A stretch of DNA of 53,358 bases from Acidimicrobiia bacterium (lineage in GTDB: Bacteria; Actinomycetota; Acidimicrobiia; IMCC26256; PALSA-610). Location of the stretch: positions 1 through 53,358 of the forward strand of contig JADGOO010000002.1 of the NCBI GenBank assembly GCA_017882905.1, given 5' to 3'. Shown here piece by piece: positions 40,106 through 48,928 of the stretch (position 1 is the stretch's first letter; the number at the start of each line of letters is the position of its first letter). Below the pieces are notes generated by a model. It searched no databases. It was not told the DNA's origin and saw only the letters and a program-made list of their open reading frames with translations. A program made the position numbers and the translations under genes.

Positions 40106-43100
40106 TGCGCCTCGATCAGCTCAGGGAGCGTGGGGTCGCCTTCCGTGACGCCGGCCAGCCGAAGGGCGGCGCGCAACGGCACGCCGACGAGCGCGGGACG
40201 GTGCGCGAGCTCGTAGCCGATCTCGTAGAGCGCTTTCTCGAGCAGCAACGCGTCGAGCTCGCGATTGCGGTCTTCGGTACCGGGGGGAAGCAGGTCGAGG
40301 GGGCTCACCACCTCCAGATACCCATTCACGAACGCCTCGCTCATCGCGGTCGTCCAACCACGGAGATGCGCGCCGAGCTGCTCCTCGGCGCGCCGCTCGT
40401 CGTTGATACGACCGTGGGCAACCACTTCGCTCATCGCCGCGCGTGCCACATAATCGAACGACCGGATCATCCCCGCGACATCGCGGAGCGCGGGCCGGCG
40501 CAGCCCACGTTCGCTGATCGTGCGCATGGGCTCACCCTCGAAATCGATCACGACGAAGTCGCAACCGGTCCATAGAACTTGACCGAGATGGAGGTCGCCG
40601 TGCACGCGGATGCGGCGTCCTCCTTGCACCGAACCGATCGCGGCGAGACGTTCGTGCACCGCGTCGGTGTGCTCGGCGAGCGTGCGCGCCCACGACGCGG
40701 CGGGTTCTTCGAGCCGGTCGCGCGCGATTCTCAGGCTGCGCAACGTTCGCTGGCCCGTCGTGCGCAGCGACTGCGCCAGGCTGCGCCGCACCAGCACGCC
40801 CATGGGTTCGGGCGTGAAGCGCGGATCGTCGACCTGCGCGAGCAACGCGTGCAGCTGACCGATGCGCCCTCCGAGCAGCTGCGCTTCTCCGAGCCCTTGG
40901 GGTGCTTCATCGGGAACATGCGCGAGCACGTTCTCGGCTTCACGGCCGGCCGCTTCGAGGAACCACTCGTAGCCGGTGGTCTCGTGCGGAACGAACGCGT
41001 GCGCAACGGCCAACGTGGTGGCCGGCCCCGGGCGTCGAGGTCGGTAGTCGAGCGCCCCGAGCACTGCCGGTACCGGTGCACCGGATCCATCGAGCGACCG
41101 GGAGATCTCGAACTCCGGACTCTCCCCCGGCTCGAGCCGGCGCACGAGCTTCATCACCGCGGTGTTCCCGAACAACAACGACGTGTTCGACTGCTCCTTC
41201 GAGACGGGCACGGGGTCGGGCAGCCCGTCGAGGTCGACGACGTTGCGCCGCAACGGCACGCCGCACAGTGAGGCGTCACGGCCCTCGATGCGGCGGCGGC
41301 GGGAGATCAGCGTCATCAGCACCCGGCCGAAACCAGGGTCGCTCGTGGCGTCGACGAGGCTCCATTCACCGTCGGCCGCGACGACGTCGGCGAGCACTCC
41401 GACTTCGTCGTCGTGCGGCCTCGCGAGCAGTACCGGCAGCGCGTAGCTCTCGGGCTCGCTGTCGGCGTACTCGACCCGCACGATCAGGACCCACGCCTCT
41501 CGTCCCGAGCCGAGCGGCACGTCGAAGTGGTCACTGACCCTGGTCGCGGTGATGAAGCGGTCCTTGCCTCCGAACCAGCGGCTGGCGCGCAGGATGTCGG
41601 GCAGCACCAGCTCGATGCTGCGCACGTCGTCGGCGAGCCGCGTGCCGCGCCACGACGTTCGGATGCACGGGCGGCGCGGCGCGCTGTCGAGCCCGCCCGG
41701 ACGCACCGATTCGAGTGCCAGCCAGTAGAACGCGTGCGGGCCGAGTGTGAGCGTGTAGGGCCGGTCGGTGATCGTCGGGAACTCGGTGTTCCCGAACAGC
41801 TCACGGGGCGCCACGCCGCGCCACCGGCTGAGATCGAGCTCAACCGACTGCGCAAATCGCGACAGGTTCGCCACTACGAGCACCGACGCGTCATCGGCGT
41901 GGTCCCGATCGCGTTCCTTCTGCTCGTCGGATGTCTCGAAGCCGGCCGACAGCGCCGACACGACGGGGACGCCGGCGGTGTCGAGCACCGCCCGAGCATC
42001 GGCTTCGGCATCGAGCGGGCGGCGCACGAACGCGAAGACCCGATGGTTTTCGGGCGTGAGCAGCTCTACGGCGCCCCGACCGAACACCGCGTGGCGACGC
42101 CGCAACGCGAGCAACCGCCGCACCCACCACAGCAGCGAGTCGGGGTTGTCCACCTGCGCGGCCACGTTCACGGTCTCGTGGTGGTACTCGGGATCGATGA
42201 CGAGCGGGAGGTACAGACGCTGCGGGTTCGCTTGCGAGAATCCGGCGTTTCGGTCGGCACTCCATTGCATCGGAGTGCGCACGCCGTCGCGGTCACCGAG
42301 GTAGACGTTGTCGCCCATCCCGATCTCATCGCCGTAGTACAAGACCGGCGTGCCCGGCAGCGAGCACAAGAGTCCGTGCATGAGCTCGATCTTCTGGCGA
42401 TGGTGCTGCAGCAGCGGAGCCAGTCGGCGGCGGATGCCGAGGTTCACGCGCATCGCGGGATCTTTGGCGTACACGCGCCACATGTAGTCGCGTTCCTCCT
42501 CGGTCACCATCTCGAGGGTGAGCTCGTCGTGGTTGCGAAGGAAGATCGCCCATTGCGCGCCGGGAGGAGCCGCCGGTGTCTGGCGCAGGATGTCGACGAT
42601 CGGGAAACGGTCTTCCATACGCAGACCCATGAACAACCGCGGCATGAGCGGGAAGTGGAACGCCATGTGGCATTCGTCGCCCGCGCCGAAGTACTCGACC
42701 GCGTCTTCTGGCCATTGGTTCGCCTCCGCGAGCAGGAGGCGATCGCCGAACCGCTGATCCACGTGCGCGCGCAGCGAACGCAAGAACGCGTGCGTCTCGG
42801 GCAGGTTCTCGCAGTTCGTGCCCTCGCGTTCGAACAGGTACGGAACGGCGTCGAGGCGCAACCCGTCGACACCGAGCTCGAACCAATGGTCAACCGTGCG
42901 CAACATCTCTCGACGCACGTCGGCGTTGTCGAAGTTCAGGTCGGGCTGGTGCGAGTAGAACCGGTGCCAGTAGTACTGCCCGGCGACGGGGTCCCACGTC
43001 CAGTTCGAGTGCTCGAAGTCCTGGAAGATGATGCGCGCTTCGCGGTAGCGCGTGGGGTCGTCGCTCCACACGTACCAGTCCCTGAAGCGCGATCCGATCG

Positions 43101-43497
43101 CGGCCCGACGGGCGCGTTGGAACCAAGGGTGCTGGTCCGACGTGTGGTTCATCACCAGCTCGGTGATGACCCGCAATCCGCGTCGGTGAGCCGCGTCGAG
43201 AAAGCGCCGGAAGTCGCGCATCGTGCCGTAGATCGGGTTGATGCCCCGATAGTCGGCGATGTCGTAGCCCTCGTCGCGCAGGGGCGACGGATAGAACGGC
43301 AACAGCCAGAGTGCCGTGACGCCCAGGTCTTGCAGGTAGTCGAGCTTGCTCGTCAGCCCGTTGAGGTCGCCGATGCCATCGCCGTCGCTGTCGCAGAACG
43401 ACCGCACGTGCAGCTCGTAGACGATCGCGTCCTTGTACCAGTCGTCACCCGAGGATCGCACGACGACATCGCCGCGCTCGGCCGCCTCGAGCTGCAT
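40102..43497 (-). CDS. treS: trehalose synthase-maltokinase fusion (TreS-Mak)
   Basis: This is a 1131-aa fusion. Residues 15-560 are TreS, which isomerises trehalose and maltose: WYKDAIVYELHVRSFCDSDGDGIGDLNGLTSKLDYL, ELGVDGLRLDAVPYLF (nucleophile Asp), RLLLAEANQWPEDAVEYFG (acid Glu), FLRNHDELTLEMV. Residues about 620-1125 are maltokinase, which makes maltose-1-phosphate with ATP: WFGGKDRFI, NTSLLFGNTAVMKLVRRLEPG, IRVHGDLHLGQVLWTGCDFVVIDFEGEP, with HGDLH and DFEGEP as phosphotransfer and metal motifs. It hands maltose-1-phosphate to GlgE. The ATG start overlaps the glgE stop by one base (TGATG). The track's upstream start at 43581 is inside glgE and rejected. Confidence 0.95.
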   Translation of the reverse strand: MQLEAAERGDVVVRSSGDDWYKDAIVYELHVRSFCDSDGDGIGDLNGLTSKLDYLQDLGVTALWLLPFYPSPLRDEGYDIADYRGINPIYGTMRDFRRFLDAAHRRGLRVITELVMNHTSDQHPWFQRARRAAIGSRFRDWYVWSDDPTRYREARIIFQDFEHSNWTWDPVAGQYYWHRFYSHQPDLNFDNADVRREMLRTVDHWFELGVDGLRLDAVPYLFEREGTNCENLPETHAFLRSLRAHVDQRFGDRLLLAEANQWPEDAVEYFGAGDECHMAFHFPLMPRLFMGLRMEDRFPIVDILRQTPAAPPGAQWAIFLRNHDELTLEMVTEEERDYMWRVYAKDPAMRVNLGIRRRLAPLLQHHRQKIELMHGLLCSLPGTPVLYYGDEIGMGDNVYLGDRDGVRTPMQWSADRNAGFSQANPQRLYLPLVIDPEYHHETVNVAAQVDNPDSLLWWVRRLLALRRRHAVFGRGAVELLTPENHRVFAFVRRPLDAEADARAVLDTAGVPVVSALSAGFETSDEQKERDRDHADDASVLVVANLSRFAQSVELDLSRWRGVAPRELFGNTEFPTITDRPYTLTLGPHAFYWLALESVRPGGLDSAPRRPCIRTSWRGTRLADDVRSIELVLPDILRASRWFGGKDRFITATRVSDHFDVPLGSGREAWVLIVRVEYADSEPESYALPVLLARPHDDEVGVLADVVAADGEWSLVDATSDPGFGRVLMTLISRRRRIEGRDASLCGVPLRRNVVDLDGLPDPVPVSKEQSNTSLLFGNTAVMKLVRRLEPGESPEFEISRSLDGSGAPVPAVLGALDYRPRRPGPATTLAVAHAFVPHETTGYEWFLEAAGREAENVLAHVPDEAPQGLGEAQLLGGRIGQLHALLAQVDDPRFTPEPMGVLVRRSLAQSLRTTGQRTLRSLRIARDRLEEPAASWARTLAEHTDAVHERLAAIGSVQGGRRIRVHGDLHLGQVLWTGCDFVVIDFEGEPMRTISERGLRRPALRDVAGMIRSFDYVARAAMSEVVAHGRINDERRAEEQLGAHLRGWTTAMSEAFVNGYLEVVSPLDLLPPGTEDRNRELDALLLEKALYEIGYELAHRPALVGVPLRAALRLAGVTEGDPTLPELIEAQ

Positions 43498-45443
43498 CAG
43501 GTTGCCTCCCGCAAGATCTCGAACAGGTGGCCCGGCACCGTGCCAGGGTCGAGCTGCACAAAGCCTCGCGCGCCCTGCCACGAATAGCGCGCGTCGGTCA
43601 GCAAGTCGTGCACGACGAACGCCTCATCGGGTTCCATACCCAATGCCGCCAGATCGAGACCACACCAGCCCGACTGCACCTGCCACGAGTCGAGGCTCAC
43701 GAAGCCGAGCACCCGATCGTCACCGCACTGCTTCGTCCAGCAGACGATCTGGTCGTTGTCGATGTGATGGAAGCGCAGCGAGTCGTTGCGGTGCAGCGCC
43801 GGGTGGGCGCGCCGGGCCCGGTTCAGGTGCCCGATGAACGGGGCGAGCGATCCGGGCGCGTCGAAGTCCCAGTGGCGCACCTGGTACTTCTCCGAGTCGA
43901 GGTACTCCTCGGATCCTGGCGCGATCGAGTCGCGTACCATCAGCTCGAACGATGGGCCGAACATGCCGTAGCTCGCGCTCATGCCGGCGGCGAGCAGCAG
44001 GCGGGCCAGGAACGTGGCCCGGCTGCCCCGTTGGAGGTGGCCGGGCAGGATGTCGGGCGTGTTCGTCCAGACGTTGCCCCGGAAGTAGGCGCTCCCTGGT
44101 CCGTGGGCGAGCTCGTTGAAGTAGTCGATGATCTCCGACTTGGTCTCACGCCACGTGAAGTACGTGTACGACTGGGTGAACCCGACCTTCGCCAGCCTGT
44201 GCATCACCTTCGGTCGCGTGAAAGCTTCCGACAAGAAGATGACGTCGGAGTCGCGCTCGTGCACCTGCGCGATCAGCCACTCCCAGAACGGGAACGGCTT
44301 CGTGTGCGGGTTGTCGACCCGGAACACGCGCACCCCGGCGTCGATCCAGTGGCGCACGACCTCGAGCAGCGCAGCCCAGAGCGCGTCACGGTCGGGACCC
44401 TCGAGATCGAACGGATAGATGTCCTGATACAGCTTCGGAGGGTTGGAAGCGTGACGGATCGTGCCGTCGGCTCGATGCGCGAACCACTCGGGATGCTCGG
44501 CGACCCAGGGGTGGTCGGGCGCGGCCTGCCACGCGAGGTCGAGGGCGATCTCGACGCCGTGGTGTCGCGCCGCGGTCACGAGATGGGCGAGATCGTCGAG
44601 GGTTCCGAGATCGGGATCCACCGCGAGGTGGCCGCCTTCCGCGGCGCCGATCGCCCACGGGCTCCCCGGGTCTGACGCGCTCGCCTCGAGCGAGTTGTTC
44701 GGACCCTTTCGGTGCGACCGGCCGATCGGGTGGATCGGCGGCAGGTAGAGCACGTCGGCGCCGAGTGCCGTCACGTACGGCAGCCGGGCCACGACATCGG
44801 CCAGCGTGCCCGGGCGATCCGGATCGGGAGACGCCGACCGTGGGAACATCTCGTACCAGACACCACACACCGCAAGGGGCGGGTCGACGCGCAACGGATA
44901 GTCGGGCGACGTCGTGGCATCCGGTGTCGGAGATCGACGGGCCAGGGCAACGGCGCGCTCCACCTCAGGGTTCGGCAGCGGACCGCCGAGGGCCTGCAGC
45001 GCAGCGTCGATCACGGCGATGTCGCGCTTGCGCAGTGCGCCTCGGAGTCGCTGCAACAGCGCGGCGCCTTCGCGGCGATCGAGGGTCGTGTCGGCGCCGC
45101 TGCGCTCGAACGCGAGCGTGTCCCGGTACCAGGTCGAGATCCGATCCGCCCACGCGATCACTCGAAAGCTGTGCGCACCGGTCAGCGTCGGCGTGACGAC
45201 CGCGCGAGAGCGGTCGTTCCCGAGGGACTCCATCTCGGTCGTGGTCGGCGACTTCGCTCCGGGTGCGGTGACTTGCACGATCGCGCTGACCAGGTCATGC
45301 CCGTCGCACACGAGATCGGCCTCGATCGCGAGTGCGTCGCCGGCGATGCACTTGGCCGGAAAGCGCCCGCCGTCGACGGTCGGCACGACCGACTCGATCG
45401 CCACGCGCGTCAGCGGCGGCGGGCATCCTCTGGTGTCGCTCAC
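43497..45443 (-). CDS. glgE: alpha-1,4-glucan:maltose-1-phosphate maltosyltransferase
   Basis: This 648-aa GH13_3 enzyme extends alpha-glucan with maltosyl units from maltose-1-phosphate. The N-terminal part (VAIESVVPTVDGGRFPAKCIAGDALAIEADLVCDGHD) is the GlgE beta domain. Barrel motifs are YEMFPRS, ADVLYLPPIHPIGRSHRKGPNN, GVRVFRVDNPHTKPFPFWEWL (nucleophile Asp), DVIFLSEAFTRPKVMHRLAKVGFTQSYTYFTWR (acid Glu) and EYLDSEKYQVRHWD. It is the first gene of a five- or six-gene overlapping operon. The start is GTG 45443, with GGGTAC ending 11 nt upstream and no ribosome site, which suggests SigB/F-dependent near-leaderless expression. Confidence 0.96.
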   Translation of the reverse strand: MSDTRGCPPPLTRVAIESVVPTVDGGRFPAKCIAGDALAIEADLVCDGHDLVSAIVQVTAPGAKSPTTTEMESLGNDRSRAVVTPTLTGAHSFRVIAWADRISTWYRDTLAFERSGADTTLDRREGAALLQRLRGALRKRDIAVIDAALQALGGPLPNPEVERAVALARRSPTPDATTSPDYPLRVDPPLAVCGVWYEMFPRSASPDPDRPGTLADVVARLPYVTALGADVLYLPPIHPIGRSHRKGPNNSLEASASDPGSPWAIGAAEGGHLAVDPDLGTLDDLAHLVTAARHHGVEIALDLAWQAAPDHPWVAEHPEWFAHRADGTIRHASNPPKLYQDIYPFDLEGPDRDALWAALLEVVRHWIDAGVRVFRVDNPHTKPFPFWEWLIAQVHERDSDVIFLSEAFTRPKVMHRLAKVGFTQSYTYFTWRETKSEIIDYFNELAHGPGSAYFRGNVWTNTPDILPGHLQRGSRATFLARLLLAAGMSASYGMFGPSFELMVRDSIAPGSEEYLDSEKYQVRHWDFDAPGSLAPFIGHLNRARRAHPALHRNDSLRFHHIDNDQIVCWTKQCGDDRVLGFVSLDSWQVQSGWCGLDLAALGMEPDEAFVVHDLLTDARYSWQGARGFVQLDPGTVPGHLFEILREAT

Positions 45444-45454
45444 AACGCAATGTT

Positions 45455-45460
45455 GTACCC
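45455..45460 (-). promoter_or_regulatory. GGGTAC -10 box upstream of glgE (SigB/F-like)
   Basis: On the minus strand, GGGTACAAC ends close to the GTG of glgE, with 11 nt between the hexamer and the start. This closely resembles uspA (GGGTACAAC, 9 nt) and otsA (GGGTACGAC, 11 nt). The -35 position (GGGA at a 15-nt spacing) does not match GTTT, so the call rests on the -10 and its position. Confidence 0.45.
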
Positions 45461-45567
45461 AAGATCTGGGCCCGCTCCCGGACCGGGACGACCAACCGTC
45501 TCGCGATGTTCACGATTTTCCGCGAGATCTGTTTGAGCCGCCGGGGCAGCGGGAAGATTGATTCTGC

Positions 45568-45598
45568 AGGTCCGGTGCCCGCCCGCCCAACCGGACCT
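45568..45598. repeat. perfect 9-bp inverted repeat upstream of the glgE operon
   Basis: AGGTCCGGT (45568-45576) and ACCGGACCT (45590-45598) are separated by 13 nt of C-rich sequence. It may be a terminator for the phosphatase gene, which ends at 45729 on the minus strand, or an operator for glgE. Confidence 0.55.
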
Positions 45599-45610
45599 CA
45601 ACGTGCCGTC

Positions 45611-45650
45611 GGGGGCCCGCCGTGCGCCCGCCCAGATTCTGCGGGTCCCC
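45611..45650. repeat. second inverted repeat upstream of the glgE operon
   Basis: GGGGGCCCGC (45611-45620) pairs with GCGGGTCCCC (45641-45650) except for one position, with a 20-nt loop. The right arm lies within a near-repeat of the sequence at 45560-45573. Confidence 0.4.
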
Positions 45651-45728
45651 GGCGAGCACATCCGACCTCTGCGGGCAGGTCGTACCTCCGCTGCACAATC
45701 GGGGCGGCCGATGCAATGCAGCGGCTGC

Positions 45729-48170
45729 TCAGCGCCGGTGGCGGAGTTGAACGCGTGTGCCCCAGCTGGTGCGCTCCACGTCGATCTCGTCGACGAGCTC
45801 GCCCATCAGCCCGAAGCCGCGTCCGCCGGGTCGCACCGCGTCGCTCGTCCGCCAGCGGCCGAAGTCGCGCACGGTGCACACCACGGCCCGCTCGCTCAAA
45901 TGACCTTCGACCGCGAGCTCTCCGGTGGGCATGTCGCGATAGGCGTGCTCCACGACGTTGGCGCACGCCTCGCCGCATGCGAGCACCACGTCGTCGATGA
46001 CCGGCAGCGCCAACCCGGCGTGGCGCAGCCAGTCGCGAAGATCGTGGCGAACCGAGCGCAGAAGTCGCGGATACGCAGGCACGCGGCGCATGAACGTGCT
46101 CGCCGGGTCGCAGAGCTGCACTGCGAGCACAGCAACATCGTCGAGTGGCGCCGCACCGCCGCCGAGCACCGAGTCGAGCAAGCCGGCACAGAGCGCGTCG
46201 GGCAGGTCCTCGCCGAGCGCCGCGGCCGCGTGCTCCACTCGTGCCAGGCCCACATCGAGGGCCTCACCGCGCCGTTCGACAAGTCCGTCAGTGCACAGCA
46301 CGACGCTCCCGCCGAGGTCGAGATGCACGACAGCTTCGGTCCGATCGAAACGCCAGACCCCGAGCGGGCCGCCTTGGCCACCTGCTGCGAAGCGAGCGCC
46401 GGAACGATCCACCAGGAGCGGCGGAAGATGTCCGGCACAGGAGTAGCGCACGCTGCGGTCGGCCGGGTCGGCGATCGCGTAGACGAGCGTGGTGGATCGG
46501 CCGACGTTGAGCGCAACATATCGATCGAGCGCGCGCAGCACGCGCGAGGGATCGTCCCCATCCATCGCCAGCGCGACGAGCGCCGAACGAAGCTGTCCCA
46601 TCGTGGCGGCGGCTTCGACACCGCGCCCGACCACGTCGCCGACCACGAGACCGAGCCGACCCCCCGGCAGCGCAAACGTGTCGATCCAGTCACCACCGAC
46701 GAGCATCTCGTCGGCGCCCGCGCGGTAACGGTGCCCGACGAGCGCGCCCTCGATGGTCGTGAGCAGCTTGGGCAACAAGCGCTCCTGCAGCGTGGCCGCC
46801 ACGCGCCGCTCACGGTCGCGGGCGCGCTCACGCTCGAGCGCGGGTTCGGCCGCGGCCGCGACGGCCTCGACGAGCTCCATCTCCGACGGTCCGAGCTGCC
46901 CGGCGCTCCCCGCAGCAAGTGCGATCGTGCCGGCCAATGACTCGCGCTCGAGGCGGAACGGAACCACCACGAGCGACTCGACGCCAAGGCGGAGCAACGC
47001 GTCGCGATGGCGTTGGTCGTGCACGATGTGGTCGATCAATCCGGGCGGCACGACCGACACGCACACCGCTCCCCCGGCTTCGCCGGTGGCGCGGACCGGG
47101 TCGCGCGGCCGCGACGGATACCCGGCGACAAGATGCGCGTCGGCTTCCCGGTCAGGTTCGGACGCGGCGGCAACGCGCACGACCTCGGTTCCGCCCTGCA
47201 GCTCGATGAGGCACCAGTCGGCGAACTGCGACAGGTGCACCGCCAAGGCATCGAGGCGCGCTTCGAAGCCGGTGACAGCCTCGAGCGAGCTCATGATCGC
47301 GGCCGTCTGCTCGGCGAGGTGGTGCAAGCGGTCGGCCGCCCGACGCGCCGCGCGTTCCGCTTCGACGGCGAGCGCGCGTTCGAGCGCGTGCGCGCCCTGG
47401 CGCACCACGGCCAACAGCACTTCGCGCGTGGGGGCATCAAGGTTGCGTCCCGAACCGGAGTGCTCGATCACGCCGAGGGTGCGCGCCCGCACGATCAGTG
47501 GCACGGCGTGCGCACCGTCGGTTCGGTCGTCGATGATCGATCCTGCGCGCACCGCTTCGTGCACGAGCTCGCTCGCCGCCGGCGCGCCGGCGAGGGCCGT
47601 CACCTCATCGTTCTCGATCGCGTACGCGTGCACCTCGCCGCGCAGGACGGTCGCCAGCTCGAGGGCGAGCGTCGCGAGGACTTCGCGGGCGTCGGTGGTA
47701 GCGAGGTCACCCGTCCAGCGCTGGAGCAGCGTCGCGCGCGCCGCGCCCGCATGGCGTTCGCTCACGTCGACGAACAGCACGACACCGCCGACGATGAGCC
47801 GACCGACGCGCAGCGGCGCCGAGCTCACCTCCATCACGCCATGAACGCCGTCATCGCGCTCGAAGTGGATCTCTTCGGCCCGCACGACCTCGCCACTCGT
47901 CAGCGAACGCGCGAGCGGCCAGTCGTGCATTGCCAGCGCACTGCCGTCGGGCCGCAGGCCGCTGTAGCGCCGGAAGCTCTCCGTCGCGGGCTCCTCGCCC
48001 CAGATCCTGGCCACCTCTGGATTGGCGTACACGACCTCGCCCTCGGCGTTGGCCACGATGACGCCGACCGGCCACTGGTCGAGGACGGCGGCGATGACCG
48101 AGTCGGGGACCGAGGCGGACCCGCCGGCGGGTGACGGCTCGGTGGCGGCAGCGTCATCAGGAGTGGCCAC
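45729..48170 (-). CDS. PAS-GAF-GAF-PP2C phosphatase with C-terminal anti-sigma kinase domain
   Basis: This protein is about 813 aa. PAS covers about 28-138 (LDQWPVGVIVANAEGEVVYANPEVARIWGEEPATESFRRY) and two GAF-like domains about 143-278 and 303-458. SpoIIE/PP2C spans about 463-660 (MLVGGDWIDTFAL, VGDVVGRGVEAAATMGQLRSAL, PLDDVAVLAVQ). The HATPase domain spans about 683-808 (VVLACGEACANVVEHAY, RDFGRWRTSD, GRGFGLMGELVDEI). It has the same architecture as the protein at 31560 but more sensor domains, so it is a second input to the same partner-switching circuit. The start is uncertain: GTG 48170 has TAACCT 10 nt upstream; GTG 48200 and the ORF start at 48296 are alternatives. It diverges from sodA. 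Confidence 0.88.
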   Translation of the reverse strand: MATPDDAAATEPSPAGGSASVPDSVIAAVLDQWPVGVIVANAEGEVVYANPEVARIWGEEPATESFRRYSGLRPDGSALAMHDWPLARSLTSGEVVRAEEIHFERDDGVHGVMEVSSAPLRVGRLIVGGVVLFVDVSERHAGAARATLLQRWTGDLATTDAREVLATLALELATVLRGEVHAYAIENDEVTALAGAPAASELVHEAVRAGSIIDDRTDGAHAVPLIVRARTLGVIEHSGSGRNLDAPTREVLLAVVRQGAHALERALAVEAERAARRAADRLHHLAEQTAAIMSSLEAVTGFEARLDALAVHLSQFADWCLIELQGGTEVVRVAAASEPDREADAHLVAGYPSRPRDPVRATGEAGGAVCVSVVPPGLIDHIVHDQRHRDALLRLGVESLVVVPFRLERESLAGTIALAAGSAGQLGPSEMELVEAVAAAAEPALERERARDRERRVAATLQERLLPKLLTTIEGALVGHRYRAGADEMLVGGDWIDTFALPGGRLGLVVGDVVGRGVEAAATMGQLRSALVALAMDGDDPSRVLRALDRYVALNVGRSTTLVYAIADPADRSVRYSCAGHLPPLLVDRSGARFAAGGQGGPLGVWRFDRTEAVVHLDLGGSVVLCTDGLVERRGEALDVGLARVEHAAAALGEDLPDALCAGLLDSVLGGGAAPLDDVAVLAVQLCDPASTFMRRVPAYPRLLRSVRHDLRDWLRHAGLALPVIDDVVLACGEACANVVEHAYRDMPTGELAVEGHLSERAVVCTVRDFGRWRTSDAVRPGGRGFGLMGELVDEIDVERTSWGTRVQLRHRR

Positions 48171-48182
48171 AGGCAAATCGAG

Positions 48183-48209
48183 GTTATCGGCCCAGCGCAC
48201 ATTGGGTAG
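48183..48209 (+). promoter_or_regulatory. possible SigB/F-type promoter of sodA
   Basis: GTTA (48183-48186), a 17-nt spacer and GGGTAG (48204-48209) lie about 60 nt upstream of the sodA start. One position differs from GTTT and one from GGGTAT/C. It overlaps the start region of the divergent phosphatase gene. Confidence 0.4.
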
Positions 48210-48271
48210 TCGGCCTGTAGAGCGACGGGGCGCGACGCGCGGCCGAAACGTCGTGGATGCGGATGGAGACG

Positions 48272-48928
48272 ATGGATTCGATGGACACCTACACACTCCC
48301 GGACCTTCCCTATGACTACGCCGCGCTCGAGCCGCACATCTCGGCTCGGATCATGGAGCTGCACCACGACAAGCACCACGCGGGTTATGTGAAGCAGGCC
48401 AACGCCACGCTCGAACGACTCGAGCAGCTGCGGTCCGACGGTGGCGGCGACGCGATGTTGCTCCGAGCGCTCGAGAAGTCGTTGGCCTTCAACGTGTCGG
48501 GCCATCTGCTGCACTCCGCCCTGTGGCCGTCGATGCGCCCTGGCGGCGGCGAGCTCGAGGGCGAGCTCGCGGCGGCCGTCGACGACGCCTTCGGCACCTT
48601 CGATGCCATGCGCCGCCAGCTCACCGAGGCCGTGTCGAGCCTGCAGGGCTCGGGTTGGGCCGCCCTCGTGTGGGAGCCGCTCGCGGGCCGCCTGATCGTC
48701 GAGCAGATCTACGACCACCAAGGCAACATGACGCCGGCAAACGTGCCGCTCCTCGTGATCGACGGCTGGGAGCACGCGTACTACCTGCAATACGCCAATG
48801 AGAAGGACCGCTACATCGAAGCGTTCTTCGAGGTGGCCGACTGGGGACAGGCCGCCCGTCGATTCGAGCAGACCCGTCGTCTTCCGGCGTTTGCCGACAT
48901 CACGGCCCGCGGCGCCGTCCGGCCATGA
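48272..48928 (+). CDS. sodA: Fe/Mn superoxide dismutase
   Basis: This 218-aa protein has metal ligands in YAALEPHISARIMELHHDKHHAGYV (His), FNVSGHLLHSALWP (His) and VPLLVIDGWEHAYYLQY (Asp and His). QGSGWAALVWEPL is the standard C-terminal signature. It converts superoxide to peroxide in the cytoplasm, and sequence alone does not settle Fe versus Mn. Several in-frame ATGs exist (48257, 48263, 48272, 48281); 48272 is a compromise. A SigB/F-like promoter may lie upstream. Its stop overlaps the DUF3040 gene (ATGA). Confidence 0.95.
   Translation: MDSMDTYTLPDLPYDYAALEPHISARIMELHHDKHHAGYVKQANATLERLEQLRSDGGGDAMLLRALEKSLAFNVSGHLLHSALWPSMRPGGGELEGELAAAVDDAFGTFDAMRRQLTEAVSSLQGSGWAALVWEPLAGRLIVEQIYDHQGNMTPANVPLLVIDGWEHAYYLQYANEKDRYIEAFFEVADWGQAARRFEQTRRLPAFADITARGAVRP

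Larger units (their letters stand above)
45444..45728. other. intergenic region between the PP2C phosphatase end and glgE
   Basis: This is the longest stretch without a gene. It contains a GGGTAC -10 for glgE, a perfect 9-bp inverted repeat (45568-45598), a second 10-bp inverted repeat with one mismatch (45611-45650), and a near-repeat of GATTCTGCAGGTCC at 45560 as GATTCTGCGGGTCC at 45635. No ORF with family features is visible. It must hold both the phosphatase gene's terminator and the glgE control region. Confidence 0.6.

Noticed and set aside
43497-43581. Upstream start of treS/mak at 43581
   Set aside because: It lies within glgE and adds an Arg/Pro-rich stretch unlike TreS. ATG 43497 overlaps the glgE stop as TGATG.
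41413-43587. 724-aa plus-strand ORF opposite treS/mak
   Set aside because: It is a shadow frame. The minus strand encodes the complete TreS catalytic and maltokinase motifs in frame.
45521-45560. GTTTGAG...GCGGGAAG on the plus strand as a stress-sigma promoter
   Set aside because: The -10 matches poorly (GGGAAG) and it points away from glgE, with no plus-strand gene downstream.
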